A stretch of 64,000 bases of DNA from Microbacterium sp. TNHR37B (GCF_001620065.1 NZ_LQGV01000001.1:1240001-1304000); one strand, 5' to 3'; shown: positions 44,062-55,546, numbered from the stretch's first letter. Notes: generated by a model not told the origin, from the sequence alone. Program-made: numbers and translations.

Positions 44062-44876
44062 GGTGTCTTCGCCTCCTCGACGGTCTGCTTGTCGGGAAGG
44101 TGCGCGGGCGTGAACCAGCGGCCGACCGTGGACGGGTGCACACCGAGTTCGCGGGCGATGCGCTTGTTCGACCACCCCTGCTCACGCAACCTCGCGGCGC
44201 GCTCACGCCGGTCCGAGCGCGTGCCGCCGGCCCGCGTGTGCCGGGTAGTTTCGACCACCGGCGGTGGGGCATCTGGCGCGCTGTCCCCATCAGCGGCGTC
44301 CTCCACCGGCGCTGGCGTCGCCGGGAGCAGACTCGGTTCAGGCGCTTCGACGGGCACGGACGACTGCATCTGATGCTCCACCGGCGCGACCCGGTCACGG
44401 GCGACCATGCACGTGTCAGTCAGGGGGTCGGTGGCTGGTGGGAGTGGTCGGGTGAGGATGACGGTCAGGTGGGTGATCGCCAGCAGCACCACCGGCGGCA
44501 CCGCCGCCACGGCGGCGGCCAGCACCCCAGGCACATCGGCATCGGCGGCGACCACGGCATGGAGGGCGTTGGCGGTCACCGAGACCGCGGCGCCGCCGAT
44601 CAGCAGCGCCCACGGATACCACGCCGACCTTTGGCCTGCGAGGGCGACGACGGCGACGGTGGCCACGACGATGATGCCGTCCACGATCAGCGGCCACGCC
44701 CACGCCTGCCCGGCACCGACACCGCTTCGGGCCGCGAGGTCTGCCAGCGCGGTGAAAGACAGCCAGAAGGCGCCGGCGGCGATGAACACCGTCCCGGATA
44801 CCGCCGTCACCACCGCCCACCGGCGCCCGGCGGTCCTGCTCACGACCCTGCTGCTGATGATTGGGGTGGTCATCAC
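44058..44876 (-). CDS. DUF2637 membrane protein with C-terminal helix-turn-helix
   Basis: A 272-residue protein. Four membrane helices in the N-terminal half (about 20-150: AVVTAVSGTVFIAAGAFWLSF, WPLIVDGIIVVATVAVVALAG, WALLIGGAAVSVTANALHAVVA, VAAVPPVVLLAITHLTVIL) match the DUF2637/SpdB-like spread proteins of actinobacterial plasmids. The C-terminus has a basic helix-turn-helix (RRERAARLREQGWSNKRIARELGVHPSTVGRWF). SpdB proteins take part in plasmid spread in mycelial relatives. Start may be 44876 or 44873; both overlap the primase stop. Confidence 0.8.
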   Translation of the reverse strand: MMTTPIISSRVVSRTAGRRWAVVTAVSGTVFIAAGAFWLSFTALADLAARSGVGAGQAWAWPLIVDGIIVVATVAVVALAGQRSAWYPWALLIGGAAVSVTANALHAVVAADADVPGVLAAAVAAVPPVVLLAITHLTVILTRPLPPATDPLTDTCMVARDRVAPVEHQMQSSVPVEAPEPSLLPATPAPVEDAADGDSAPDAPPPVVETTRHTRAGGTRSDRRERAARLREQGWSNKRIARELGVHPSTVGRWFTPAHLPDKQTVEEAKTP

Positions 44877-45829
44877 AGCCCCCGCACCCTCGACGACATC
44901 GGCGGGCGGGTGCTGGTGTTGCGGTCGAACCAGCCGTCCGCGGCCACCGGCGAGGCACCCCGCCCCGGCGACGAGGTGCCGCGCCCGGCAGGCGCGGGAC
45001 GGACGGTCCGGTAGGCGGAGCGGACCGTGGCGGTGATCTCGCGCTCAGCGAGCCCGGCGTCCCCGGCGGCCACGGTGAGCACATCGAGGGCATCCGAGGC
45101 CGGGAGCCCGTTCTCCGCGAGCCGGCACGCTGCCCAGAACAGGCCACGGTTCCGCTCACCCTCGCCACGGGCAGCGACCCACGCCGCCAGCCGCGACACA
45201 TCGACACCTCGGTCCAGACCCGCGGGCGTGGCTCGGGGTGTGGGGCGGGGGTCGAGGAAGTCCCGCAGCCGTCCCGCGGCCAGCGTGCTGGCGGGGCCTG
45301 TATTGACCTCCTCGACCTGGTAGCTGACCGTGGTGCCGTCGATGGAGCGGGCCGAGGGCGGGACGATGATGTAGCCGCCATCACCGCGGAAGTCGATCCC
45401 CGCACGCGCCGCCTGCCACGACCGCTGCTCTGTGCCGGGTGTGGCCGGGTAGTAGGCGTGCATCCCGCCGGTGGGTGTGCGCACCAGCAGCTCCCACCCC
45501 TCCACCAGCCCGGCGCGAGCGGCGCGGTCGAAACTGGTCCGGCCATCTACCGGGCCGTGCACGTCCACGTCCACCACGACCGCGCCCGAGGCGGTGCCGG
45601 TCGGGACACCGATGTTCGCGCCGGGCGACTGCCGCCACCACTCCTCGACCTGGTCCAAGTCCGTGGTGGCGTCATGGAAGCCGTGTCCGGTGGCCGGCCG
45701 CTTCCCCCACGGTGCGCAGGGGAAGACCGGCACCCCCGCGGATGCGAACTCACGCGCGGCGGCCGAGAGCGGCCACGCCGCGTTCATCCGCAGCAGCACC
45801 GAGGAGACGGCGCCGTGCTTGGTCATCAC
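44873..45829 (-). CDS. Bifunctional DNA primase/polymerase-type protein
   Basis: A 318-residue protein of the prim-pol family. The N-terminus has the fold's marks: AREFASAGVPVFPCAPWGKRPATGHGFHDATTD, WWRQSPGANIGVPTG, VVVDVDVHG with the metal-binding Asp pair, and GGMHAYYPA. The C-terminal part (SRLAAWVAARGEGERNRGLFWAACRLAENGLPASDALDVLTVAA) is the usual accessory helical domain. It probably makes primers for replication of transferred single strands. Stop overlaps the DUF2637 gene. Confidence 0.88.
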   Translation of the reverse strand: MMTKHGAVSSVLLRMNAAWPLSAAAREFASAGVPVFPCAPWGKRPATGHGFHDATTDLDQVEEWWRQSPGANIGVPTGTASGAVVVDVDVHGPVDGRTSFDRAARAGLVEGWELLVRTPTGGMHAYYPATPGTEQRSWQAARAGIDFRGDGGYIIVPPSARSIDGTTVSYQVEEVNTGPASTLAAGRLRDFLDPRPTPRATPAGLDRGVDVSRLAAWVAARGEGERNRGLFWAACRLAENGLPASDALDVLTVAAGDAGLAEREITATVRSAYRTVRPAPAGRGTSSPGRGASPVAADGWFDRNTSTRPPMSSRVRGL

Positions 45830-46947
45830 AGTCCCCGCCCCTCGAACGGCGACACCGGTGCGGGTCTGGTGGCCGGTTCAAGCGATGGAGTCGCCTGCCG
45901 CGGCGATGCCGGCTCCGCTGTCGGCGACGCTTGCGCTTGTGCGGGTGCCTCGCGCTGGGCGGCGTCCCGGTCCAGACCTGGCGGGGTGCCGTCACCGACC
46001 TGCGCGGTGTCGAGCTGGTCCAGGATCGTCAGCGCGGTCTTGCGGACCCGCTCCCCGGTGGCCCTGACCACTTCCACCGGCTCTTTCCCGTCGACGCGGG
46101 CCGCCCAGGTCGAGACGTACGGGACCGTGTAACCGGAGGTGTCCATCCCGTGGGCGGCGCCGATCATCAGCGCGACGGACTCGGCTTCGACCTCTCCGAT
46201 GCCGCGATGCTGCCGGGCCTCATCCTGGTCGGGGCCGTGCAGGAGGACGTGGCCGAGTTCGTGGGCGAGGGTCTTGACCTGCGCGGCCGGGTCCATGTTC
46301 TCCCGGACCGCGACGGTGTTCGCGGTGTAGTCGGTCATCCCGTTGGCGCCGTGGATCATGCCCTCGTGCGGCACCCGCAGCACCGTGAACCCGGCCGCCT
46401 CAACCTGCGCCGTGAGCCCGTCCCACAGCCCGGCCGGGGCCCGGCCTTCCAGCAGCTTCGGTGCGGGTGGTTCGGGGATCGGGTCGCCGGCGGTCTGGGA
46501 GGCGTCCCACACGTAGGCGGGGCGGACGCCGACCATCCGCGTGCGCACGACCTCGCCGGCACGGGGCTTCTCGCCCTTGCCGAGACGGCGCCACGACTCC
46601 GCATCCGCCGGGGTAGCGGTAGCGAAGCGACCGGTCACCGGAGCGAGAATCTGAAACCCCGGCTGGCCCTTCTGCACCTGCCGGCCCAGGCCCTGCCACT
46701 GCCGATACCCGGCCACATACGACGGGAACGGCTCGGGCACCAGACCGGCCTCGAACGCGGCCTGGTGCTGCTCCCAGATCAGCAGGGTGTTGGAGAACGA
46801 TCGAGTCCTGAACTGTGCCGCGAACGCGAGCGCCCGCGCCCAATCCTCACCGGAGACGAGCCGTTCCACAGCGCCACTGAGGCGCTCGTGCAGCTCGTTG
46901 AGCTTGGCCTCCCGCCTGGCTTGGGTCTGCTCCCGTGTTGTCGCCAT
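45826..46947 (-). CDS. ArdC-like antirestriction protein with zinc metallopeptidase domain
   Basis: A 373-residue protein. The N-terminal part (ERLVSGEDWARALAFAAQFRTRSFSNTLLIWEQ, YVAGYRQWQGLGRQVQKGQPGFQILAP) matches the ArdC single-strand DNA-binding domain. A zinc peptidase domain of the ImmA/IrrE type follows with the HExxH motif in KTLAHELGHVLLHG. A disordered Pro/Ala tail ends the protein. ArdC proteins shield incoming single-strand DNA from restriction, so early expression after transfer fits its place at the head of unit g. Confidence 0.85.
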   Translation of the reverse strand: MATTREQTQARREAKLNELHERLSGAVERLVSGEDWARALAFAAQFRTRSFSNTLLIWEQHQAAFEAGLVPEPFPSYVAGYRQWQGLGRQVQKGQPGFQILAPVTGRFATATPADAESWRRLGKGEKPRAGEVVRTRMVGVRPAYVWDASQTAGDPIPEPPAPKLLEGRAPAGLWDGLTAQVEAAGFTVLRVPHEGMIHGANGMTDYTANTVAVRENMDPAAQVKTLAHELGHVLLHGPDQDEARQHRGIGEVEAESVALMIGAAHGMDTSGYTVPYVSTWAARVDGKEPVEVVRATGERVRKTALTILDQLDTAQVGDGTPPGLDRDAAQREAPAQAQASPTAEPASPRQATPSLEPATRPAPVSPFEGRGL

Positions 46948-46972
46948 CGTCGTGTCCTCCCGATACCCTGAG

Positions 46973-47012
46973 CACCGGGGCCGAACTGGGCCCCGGTGAC
47001 CATCAGGTGCGC
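46973..47012 (-). promoter_or_regulatory. GCGCACCTG box plus hairpin, unit head g (ardC unit)
   Basis: A variant box GCGCACCTG at 47004-47012 (minus strand) followed downstream by a perfect 10-bp stem (46973-46982 and 46989-46998, 6-nt loop) and then the start at 46947. The rest of 46948-47182 shows no further feature I can support. Confidence 0.5.
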
Positions 47013-47182
47013 CGGGATCACCAGCAATGACGAGACGGACAACGGACGATGTGACCGTCAGGCGTGTGGTGAACCCGACGAGTCCGTACCGGACTATCAG
47101 CCCCTCAGCGGTCCCGGGCGCCGAGGCGGGCGATGATGCGGATGTGGGTATCTCAGATGCGGCGATCGGTATCGTCCGCTGA

Positions 47183-48100
47183 TCAGGCCACAGCGCGTTC
47201 CCGCACCAGCTCGCGGTAACGAGCCGGGGTGACTCCGACCGCCTGGCGGAACAATCGGGCGGCGTGGCCGCGGCTGTTCCAACCGACCTCGCGCATCGCG
47301 GCCTCGATCGGCAGGTCGGTCTCCCGCAGCAACCGGGCGAGGTGTTCGGCGCGCACGGTCATCAGGTACGCCATCGGCGACTTGCCGTAGGCATCGACGA
47401 ACACCCTTCCGAGTTGCGATGGGGACAGGTGCACCGCGTCGGCGAGTGCACCGAGCGTCCACCGTTGCGCCGGCGCCCCGCGCAAGAGTTCAACCACTGC
47501 GCGCGCCTCAGCCCGCAGCGGCGCAAGCTGACGCGGGAGTGGCGAACCGGGGTAGGCCGCTCTGCGTTGGGTCAGCGACCGGCGCACCGGTGTGGTCGTC
47601 ACGTAGGGCGTGATTACGTCCAGGACCGCGAACAGCAACGCTTGCATCCGGTAGAACCGTTCCGGCGATGGGCCGTCCAGACTGAGAGCCACCAGCTCGT
47701 CCAGCCACGGCATCAACAGCCCCACGCGGTCCTCACCGAGACGGAGCACCTGCGCCGGCTCGGAGTACAGCTCGTCGGCGAAGTCCTGCGCGTCGAGCCG
47801 GTCAGCCAGCAGGGCCGCGTGTTGCCAGAAGACCTGGTCGATGACGTAGTCACGGTCTAGGTAGATCGTCGTCACCGTGATTGACCCTTCAGGCTCGCTC
47901 CCGCACAGCGTGTTCGCGCCGAGTACCACCACGTCGCCGACGGCAACGAGTCTCTCGCCGAACTCGCTGAGCAGGAGTGCCGACCCGTGACGGACGAAGA
48001 TCAACTTCACACAGTCATAAGCCAGGGGTGGGACCGGAGCGTAGATGCTCTGACTACGAGCAAGGATCGGCCCACGCATCCTCTTCGTGTCGCGCCGCAC
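47183..48100 (-). CDS. AraC-family transcriptional regulator
   Basis: A 305-residue regulator. The N-terminal part (about 20-100) is a cupin-like ligand domain with HGSALLLSEFGERLVAVGDVVVLGANTLCGS. The C-terminus carries two helix-turn-helix motifs (LADAVHLSPSQLGRVFVDAYGKSPMAYL and IEAAMREVGWNSRGHAARLFRQAVGVTPARYRELV). The start is a GTG at 48100 with GGAAG upstream; an ATG at 48079 is the alternative, but its AGAGG lies against the codon. Target genes are unknown; no partner gene is next to it. Confidence 0.8.
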   Translation of the reverse strand: MRRDTKRMRGPILARSQSIYAPVPPLAYDCVKLIFVRHGSALLLSEFGERLVAVGDVVVLGANTLCGSEPEGSITVTTIYLDRDYVIDQVFWQHAALLADRLDAQDFADELYSEPAQVLRLGEDRVGLLMPWLDELVALSLDGPSPERFYRMQALLFAVLDVITPYVTTTPVRRSLTQRRAAYPGSPLPRQLAPLRAEARAVVELLRGAPAQRWTLGALADAVHLSPSQLGRVFVDAYGKSPMAYLMTVRAEHLARLLRETDLPIEAAMREVGWNSRGHAARLFRQAVGVTPARYRELVRERAVA

Positions 48101-48333
48101 TAGCTTCCGCGACGGTCAGCGGCACGCGACCGCGCAGCGTCCTTCCTCGCCTCGTGCCCTCCATCGGTCAGCGTGGCTCCTGCGAAGCTCGCTCATCGAT
48201 CACCCACCCCGCGAGCGAACCGGATCGTGACGAGCCAGCGCATCGCCTGGCAGCACCGATGGGCAGACACTTCGACATCGCGGACGACGATGGAAGGCGT
48301 GAGCGTGCGTAGAAGGGCGAGCATGGCGAACCC
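48101..48333. other. Gap of about 230 bp, nothing recognised
   Basis: Lies between the AraC gene (reading away) and the csoR stop. No ORF with a ribosome site, no strong hairpin and no repeat is visible. It probably marks the junction between the regulator and the copper island. Confidence 0.4.
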
Positions 48334-48657
48334 CTATGACTTCACGAGGCGGGCGATGGCGTCGGAGGCCTCTTTGATCTTGGCCTCGGCGCTGAGGTCG
48401 CCGTCGCGGATCGCTGCGGTGACGCAATGCTTGAGGTGGTCGTCGAGCAGCCCGAGCGCGACATTCTCCAGTGCTGCGGTGACCGCGCTGATCTGGGTGA
48501 GGATGTCGATGCAGTAGGTGTCCTCGTCGATCATCCGGTGGATGCCTCGAGCCTGTCCCTCGATGCGCTTGAGGCGGGCCAGATAGCGGTCCTTGTCGTT
48601 GATGTAGCCGTGCCCGGCAGGGCCCTGCCGCATCGGAGGCGTGGTGGTGGTCGTCAT
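48334..48657 (-). CDS. csoR: CsoR-type copper-sensing repressor
   Basis: A 107-residue all-helical repressor. The Cu(I) ligand set Cys49, His74 and Cys78 has the same spacing as mycobacterial CsoR (25 and 4 residues), seen in TYCIDILTQISAV and LLDDHLKHC. KDRYLARLKRIEGQARGIHRMID is the conserved DNA-contact helix region. It lies 58 bp after copB and is the last gene of the copper operon, whose promoter carries a CsoR palindrome about 6.9 kb upstream. Confidence 0.93.
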   Translation of the reverse strand: MTTTTTPPMRQGPAGHGYINDKDRYLARLKRIEGQARGIHRMIDEDTYCIDILTQISAVTAALENVALGLLDDHLKHCVTAAIRDGDLSAEAKIKEASDAIARLVKS

Positions 48658-48715
48658 CGTGCTGCTCCTTCCCGTGTCTGCTCATGGCGGTGCCCGGCGC
48701 CCATGGCCTGACTGG

Positions 48716-50941
48716 TCATGGTGTCGGTGAGCGGTCGAGGAACTTGGCGGTGCTGGCGGCCGGCGTGAGATCGAGGCGTCGCAACAGCTGAGCATTGAGG
48801 GCCACGACGACGGTGGAGGCGGACATCAGAATCGCGCCGATGCTCATTGGCAGGACGAACCCGATGGGCGCCAGCACGCCCGCGGCCAAGGGCACAGAGA
48901 TGAGGTTGTAGCCGGCGGCCCACCACAGGTTCTGCTTCATCTTGCGGTAGCTCGCGCGAGAGAGATCGATGACCGAGAGCACCGAGCGCGGGTCGGAGGA
49001 GGCCAGAATGACCCCGGCCGAGCCGATAGCGACATCGGTGCCGGCGCCGATCGCGATGCCCACATCGGCCTGGGCGAGCGCGGGAGCGTCGTTAACGCCG
49101 TCGCCGACCATCGCGACCTTCCTGCCCTCGTCCTGCAGCTCTTTGACCTTGGCGGCCTTGTCCTCGGGTCGCACCCCTGCGAAGACGCGATCGATGCCGA
49201 GCTCTCCTGCGACGGTGGCGGCCACGGCCTGGGCATCGCCGGTGATCATCACGACCTGCGCCCCGGCAGCATGGAGAGCATCGACGGCGTCCTTGGACTC
49301 GGGGCGGATCTCATCAGCCAGCCGCAGGGCACCGATGACCTGCCCGTCGGCAAGGACGTGCAGGATGATCGCCCCCTCATCCCGCCAGGTCTCGGCTATC
49401 GGCAGCTCGGTGAGTCCGTGCTGTTCGAGTAGGTAGGGACCGCCGACTTCCACGGTGGTCTCTCCGATGATGGCTTTGACCCCCACGGCCGGCGAGGAGG
49501 AGAAGTCACGTGCCTGGGGGACGTCGAGGTTGCGGTCCTTCGCGGCGCCGGTGATGGCCCGGGCCAGGGGGTGCTCGCTGTCGGCTTCCGCGGCGGCGGC
49601 CAACGCCAGCACCTCGTCGTCAGTCCGGTCGCCGACCGGGTGGATGCCGGTGACGGTGGGTTCGCCCTTGGTGAGCGTGCCGGTCTTGTCGAACAGCACC
49701 GTGTCGACCGTGCGCATGGACTCCAAGGCGAGGCGGTCTTTGATCAGCACGCCGCCGCGGGCGGCGCGTTCGGTGGCGATGGAGACCACCAGCGGGATCG
49801 CCAGGCCGAGCGCGTGCGGGCAGGCGATCACCAGCACCGTGATGGTGCGCACCACCGCGGCATCGGGCATCCCGACGAGTGTCCATACGATCGCGGTGAC
49901 GGCGGCGGCGCCGAGGGCGAACCAGAACAACCAGGCCGCGGCGACATCGGCGATCCGCTGCGCGCGAGACGACGACGCCTGAGCATCGGCGACGAGCTTC
50001 TGAATCCCGGCCAGCGCGGTGTCCTCACCGGTCGCGGTCACCTCCACCCGCAGCCCGGAGTCGGTCGCGACAGTCCCGGCGACCACGACATCGCCCACCT
50101 CGCGGCGGACGGTCTTGGACTCGCCGGTGACCATCGACTCGTCCATCGACGCCGACCCGTCGACGATCCGGCCGTCGGCGGGGACCGCGGAGCCGGGTCG
50201 GACGATGACCACGTCGCCGACGGTCAGGTCGGCGGGTGCGATCTTCACGACCTGGTCGCCGTCGAGCTTCTCGGCTTCGTCGGGCAGGAGCGCGGCGAGG
50301 GAGTCCAGGGCCGAAGTGGTCTGGGCCAGGGAGCGCATCTCGATCCAGTGACCGAGCAGCATGATGACCACCAGCAGCGCCAGCTCCCACCAGAAGTTCA
50401 GCTCATGGTCCAGCAGGTGCAGGCTCGCGCCCCAGGAGGCGAGGAACGCCACCGTGATCGCCAGCCCGATCAGCAGCATCATGCCGGGTTTACGGGAGCG
50501 GACCTCGCTGATCGCGCCGGTCAGGAACGGCCATCCGCCCCAGAAGTAGATGACCGTGCCGAGGATCGGGGAGACCCACCACACCCACTCGGCGTCGGGC
50601 AGATGGTAGCCGATCAGGTGGGCGAACATCTCGTTGAAGCCGACCACAGGGACGGCGAGGACGAGCATGATCCAGAACAGCCGCCGGAACTGCCCGACAT
50701 GATCGCCATGCCCGCCATGACCCCCGTGCCCTTCGTGAGCGGAATCACCCGCGTGCACGTCGTGTCCACTGTGATCCTGATGGTCGGCGTGACCGTGGTG
50801 CCCAGCATCGTGGCCGTGAGCAGAGTGGCTCTTGTGCTGGTGGTCGTGATGCGCGCGACCATGCTCGGGCGCGGAGTGGTGCTCTCGCGTCGCGTTGCCG
50901 CCACCGTGATCGTGATGATGTTCGCTGTGCTTGTCGTTCAT
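48716..50941 (-). CDS. copB: Copper-exporting P1B-type ATPase with CPH motif (CopB-like)
   Basis: A 741-residue P-type ATPase. The N-terminus (about 1-85) is His-, Asp- and Gly-rich and likely binds metal; there is no CxxC domain. The transport motif is VIACPHALGL (CPH, subclass P1B-3), the phosphorylation site is LFDKTGTLTKG, and [18 protein letters not shown] and the hinge region are intact. CPH-type pumps export Cu(II) or Cu(I). Together with the CPC-type CopA it gives the element two copper pumps of different subclass. Confidence 0.94.
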   Translation of the reverse strand: MNDKHSEHHHDHGGGNATREHHSAPEHGRAHHDHQHKSHSAHGHDAGHHGHADHQDHSGHDVHAGDSAHEGHGGHGGHGDHVGQFRRLFWIMLVLAVPVVGFNEMFAHLIGYHLPDAEWVWWVSPILGTVIYFWGGWPFLTGAISEVRSRKPGMMLLIGLAITVAFLASWGASLHLLDHELNFWWELALLVVIMLLGHWIEMRSLAQTTSALDSLAALLPDEAEKLDGDQVVKIAPADLTVGDVVIVRPGSAVPADGRIVDGSASMDESMVTGESKTVRREVGDVVVAGTVATDSGLRVEVTATGEDTALAGIQKLVADAQASSSRAQRIADVAAAWLFWFALGAAAVTAIVWTLVGMPDAAVVRTITVLVIACPHALGLAIPLVVSIATERAARGGVLIKDRLALESMRTVDTVLFDKTGTLTKGEPTVTGIHPVGDRTDDEVLALAAAAEADSEHPLARAITGAAKDRNLDVPQARDFSSSPAVGVKAIIGETTVEVGGPYLLEQHGLTELPIAETWRDEGAIILHVLADGQVIGALRLADEIRPESKDAVDALHAAGAQVVMITGDAQAVAATVAGELGIDRVFAGVRPEDKAAKVKELQDEGRKVAMVGDGVNDAPALAQADVGIAIGAGTDVAIGSAGVILASSDPRSVLSVIDLSRASYRKMKQNLWWAAGYNLISVPLAAGVLAPIGFVLPMSIGAILMSASTVVVALNAQLLRRLDLTPAASTAKFLDRSPTP

Positions 50942-50983
50942 GCCGGTCTCACTGCTCCTGGTCCGCGTCCGTCCTGTGGCGGG

Positions 50984-51577
50984 TTAGCTGGTGGGTTCGA
51001 TTTCGCTTTCGACGACCCACTTGTGGTTGGTCATGGTCATGCCGTCGGCTTCGTAGTCGACGACGTAGACGGTCTCCTCGGTGGAGGAGGCGATGGTGGC
51101 CGCAGCTCCGTCCATGCCGTCCATGTGTGCGGCCGCGAGGGTGACCTCGGTGCCGTCGGGCAGGCGTTCGTCGCCGGCGCCTTCGAGTTCTTCCTGGACG
51201 ACCCACTTGTGGTCGGTGATGGGGTCGCCGCCGGTGGTGGGGGTGTAGTCCACGGAGTAGGTGTAGGTGTCGTAGGCGCCCACGATCGTCGCCGTCGCCC
51301 CGTCCATGCCGTCCATGTGGTCGGCGGTCAGGGTGACCTCGGTGCCGACCGGGTAGGTGGGGTCGGTGGCCTCGGTCATGCCCTCGGGCACAGGCCCGCC
51401 GTCGGCCGGGTGCTCCATCCCGCCATGTTCGCCGTGCTCCTCCGGGCTGTTTCCCGGCGGGTCCTCATCGGTGTTGTCGGCGGCGCAGCCGGTGAGCAGG
51501 ATCGCGGCACTCAGCAGTCCGGCCCCGACGGCGGCACCCAGGCGTCGGTTCCGGCGCCGGGTCGTGCGTCCGTTCAT
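50984..51577 (-). CDS. YdhK/DUF1541-family lipoprotein
   Basis: A 197-residue lipoprotein. The signal peptide ends in LLTGC (Cys about residue 31), followed by a His/Met/Glu-rich stretch (HGEHGGMEHPADGG). Two DUF1541 repeats follow, each beginning GTEVTLTADHMDGMDGATATI or GTEVTLAAAHMDGMDGAAATI and ending DHKWVVQEE or NHKWVVESE. The Met/His motifs suggest copper binding outside the cell. It is in the copper operon between the YHS protein and copB. Confidence 0.85.
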   Translation of the reverse strand: MNGRTTRRRNRRLGAAVGAGLLSAAILLTGCAADNTDEDPPGNSPEEHGEHGGMEHPADGGPVPEGMTEATDPTYPVGTEVTLTADHMDGMDGATATIVGAYDTYTYSVDYTPTTGGDPITDHKWVVQEELEGAGDERLPDGTEVTLAAAHMDGMDGAAATIASSTEETVYVVDYEADGMTMTNHKWVVESEIEPTS

Positions 51578-51630
51578 GATGTTTCCCTCCTCATGATCGC
51601 TTCCCGCCAGCCTCCGTGGCCGAACGCCGG

Positions 51631-51669
51631 GCTTCGTGCCCACCTGAGTGGTTCTCGGGGGCACGAAGC
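51631..51669 (-). terminator. Intercistronic hairpin in the copper operon
   Basis: An 11-bp perfect stem GCTTCGTGCCC (51631-51641) and GGGCACGAAGC (51659-51669) with a 17-nt loop lies between the YHS gene and the YdhK-like gene. It may be a partial terminator or an mRNA stabiliser that sets their relative output. Confidence 0.5.
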
Positions 51670-51692
51670 CGGCTGCGGGTTACGGAGCCGAC

Positions 51693-51971
51693 TCAGGCCG
51701 CGTTCGCGTAGCGGTCGGGGTCGGCGTCGAAGAGTGGGCCGCAGGCCGCGCAGCAGAACCAGTACCGCTTACCCTCGTAGTCGCGGTAGAGCCCGGCGGC
51801 CTCAGCGTCTGACTTGATGACCGGGGTGCCGGCCATGACCAGGCACTCGGTGACATCGTCGCTGTTCGCCTTAGCGAGGTCCTCGGTGTTGGGAGCGTGG
51901 CCGCTGCAGCCGCCAGAGGCGCTGCCGTGGTCGTGATCGTTTCCGTGGTTGTGGTGATCGTGTGCAGTCAT
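51693..51971 (-). CDS. YHS-domain copper-site protein
   Basis: A 92-residue protein. The N-terminus is His-rich (HDHHNHGNDHDHGS) with a Cys (GGCSGH). The rest is a YHS domain (ECLVMAGTPVIKSDAEAAGLYRDYEGKRYWFCCAACGPLFDADPDRYA) with Cys pairs likely to bind Cu or other metal. Such proteins occur next to copper P-type ATPases and probably bind or hand over copper. It lies 39 bp downstream of copA. Confidence 0.85.
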   Translation of the reverse strand: MTAHDHHNHGNDHDHGSASGGCSGHAPNTEDLAKANSDDVTECLVMAGTPVIKSDAEAAGLYRDYEGKRYWFCCAACGPLFDADPDRYANAA

Positions 51972-52010
51972 CGTGAATGGTGTCCTTTCTGATTTGATGA
52001 CGGGTTCTTC

Positions 52011-54327
<2,317 letters not shown>

Positions 54328-54338
<11 letters not shown>

Positions 54339-55311
54339 GGCCTTCTCCTTCCTCCTCGTGCCCGCCGCCGCTTCCGGCGTCGGCGCCGCCGTCGCCAGTG
54401 GTGGTGTCGATGACCAGCGACGCGGTGTGCACCTGCCCGTCAACCTGGAAGTCCAGGAACAGCAGGTAGCGGCCGGGCGTGGGTGCAGTGGCCTCGAACA
54501 CGATCTCCGGGCCCGAGGTCTGCCCCGCGTCGGGCGCCTCGCCGTGGGGGTGGACGTGCAGGTAGGCCAGGTCCCCATCGCGCAGCGCGACCAGATGCCC
54601 GAACGCGCCCAGATACGGTTCCAGTACGGTGACCGGCTGCCCGTCGCGGGTAATGGTCATGGTCAGCGTCGAGGACTCGCCCGCGACAAGGTCACCGGTC
54701 ACCGCGACGTCGAACCCGTCTACGGTGGTCTCCGCGGTCGGCTCCGCCGCCACGGTCTCGTAGCCGCCGGACACCTGCACGGTGGTCGAGAGCGTGATGC
54801 CCTCTCCGGTCTGGCCGGGCACGAAGTCCGCGAACACCCGGTAGGTTCCGGCCGCGTCCCACCGCCAAGGGATGGACCACGTGCCGTCGGCGTCCATCTC
54901 GGGGTGCACATGGCGGAACTGCTGCCCGTCGGCGCGCACGACGATCAGGTGCAGCTCCTTCTCATGTTCCAGCTCGAAGTCGGTCACCGCCTGGCCGTCA
55001 GGCCCGGTGATCGTCAGCGACAACTCACCGTCGGCGCCGGTCTCGGTCGGGGCGCCCAGGTCGGTCAGTTGGTAGCCGTCCTGTGCCACGCCCAGCCCGA
55101 GCGACGACGCGTCCGCGGCGTGGCCGGCGTGTCCGCCCTGCCCGTTCATGTCCTCTCCCTCCTCGCTGTTGTGGGCGGCGTGGTCACCGCTGTCTTCTGT
55201 CCAGGCCTGCACGGCGCTCTCGGGGACGACCGCGCTCGCCGTGGCGAACGCCACGGCGAACACGGCCACCAGCCCCGCGCCGTACAGGCCGAGCCGCGCA
55301 GGCGCCTTCAT
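54328..55311 (-). CDS. Membrane-anchored copper-binding protein, His/Met-rich
   Basis: A 327-residue protein. An N-terminal membrane helix ([21 protein letters not shown]) is followed by His/Gly stretches ([12 protein letters not shown]), then two beta-rich domains with [31 protein letters not shown] and [29 protein letters not shown]. The repeated His-x-His pattern (HVHP) suggests copper binding outside the membrane. A His/Glu-rich C-terminus ([13 protein letters not shown]) follows. It overlaps the copA start and is one base from copZ. Confidence 0.75.
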
Positions 55312-55312
55312 C

Positions 55313-55528
55313 TCAGCTCCTGACCGCGGCGTAGCCGGCCTCGTCGACCGCCGCGATCACCGCAGCGTCGTCGAGGGGCTGCTCACTGGTCACGGCCAGG
55401 CGCCCGGTCTGGGCACTGACCTCGATGCCGGTCACCCCGGCGATTTCGGAGACCTCGGACCGGATGGCGGTCTCGCAGTGTCCGCAGCTCATCCCGGTCA
55501 CCTGGTACTCGGTGGTGGTTGCGCTCAT
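55313..55528 (-). CDS. copZ: Copper chaperone CopZ (HMA protein)
   Basis: A 71-residue HMA protein with the Cu(I) site GMSCGHCETAIRSEV. Fold and length match CopZ, which delivers copper to CopA. It is the first gene of the copper operon, directly after the CsoR palindrome. Confidence 0.93.
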   Translation of the reverse strand: MSATTTEYQVTGMSCGHCETAIRSEVSEIAGVTGIEVSAQTGRLAVTSEQPLDDAAVIAAVDEAGYAAVRS

Positions 55529-55546
55529 CTCAGAACTCCTTCATCT

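Noticed and set aside
47419..47436. CAGGTGCAC within the AraC gene as an eighth GTGCACCTG box
   Set aside because: It lies inside clear coding sequence (HLSPSQ of the first helix-turn-helix) and not at a unit head.
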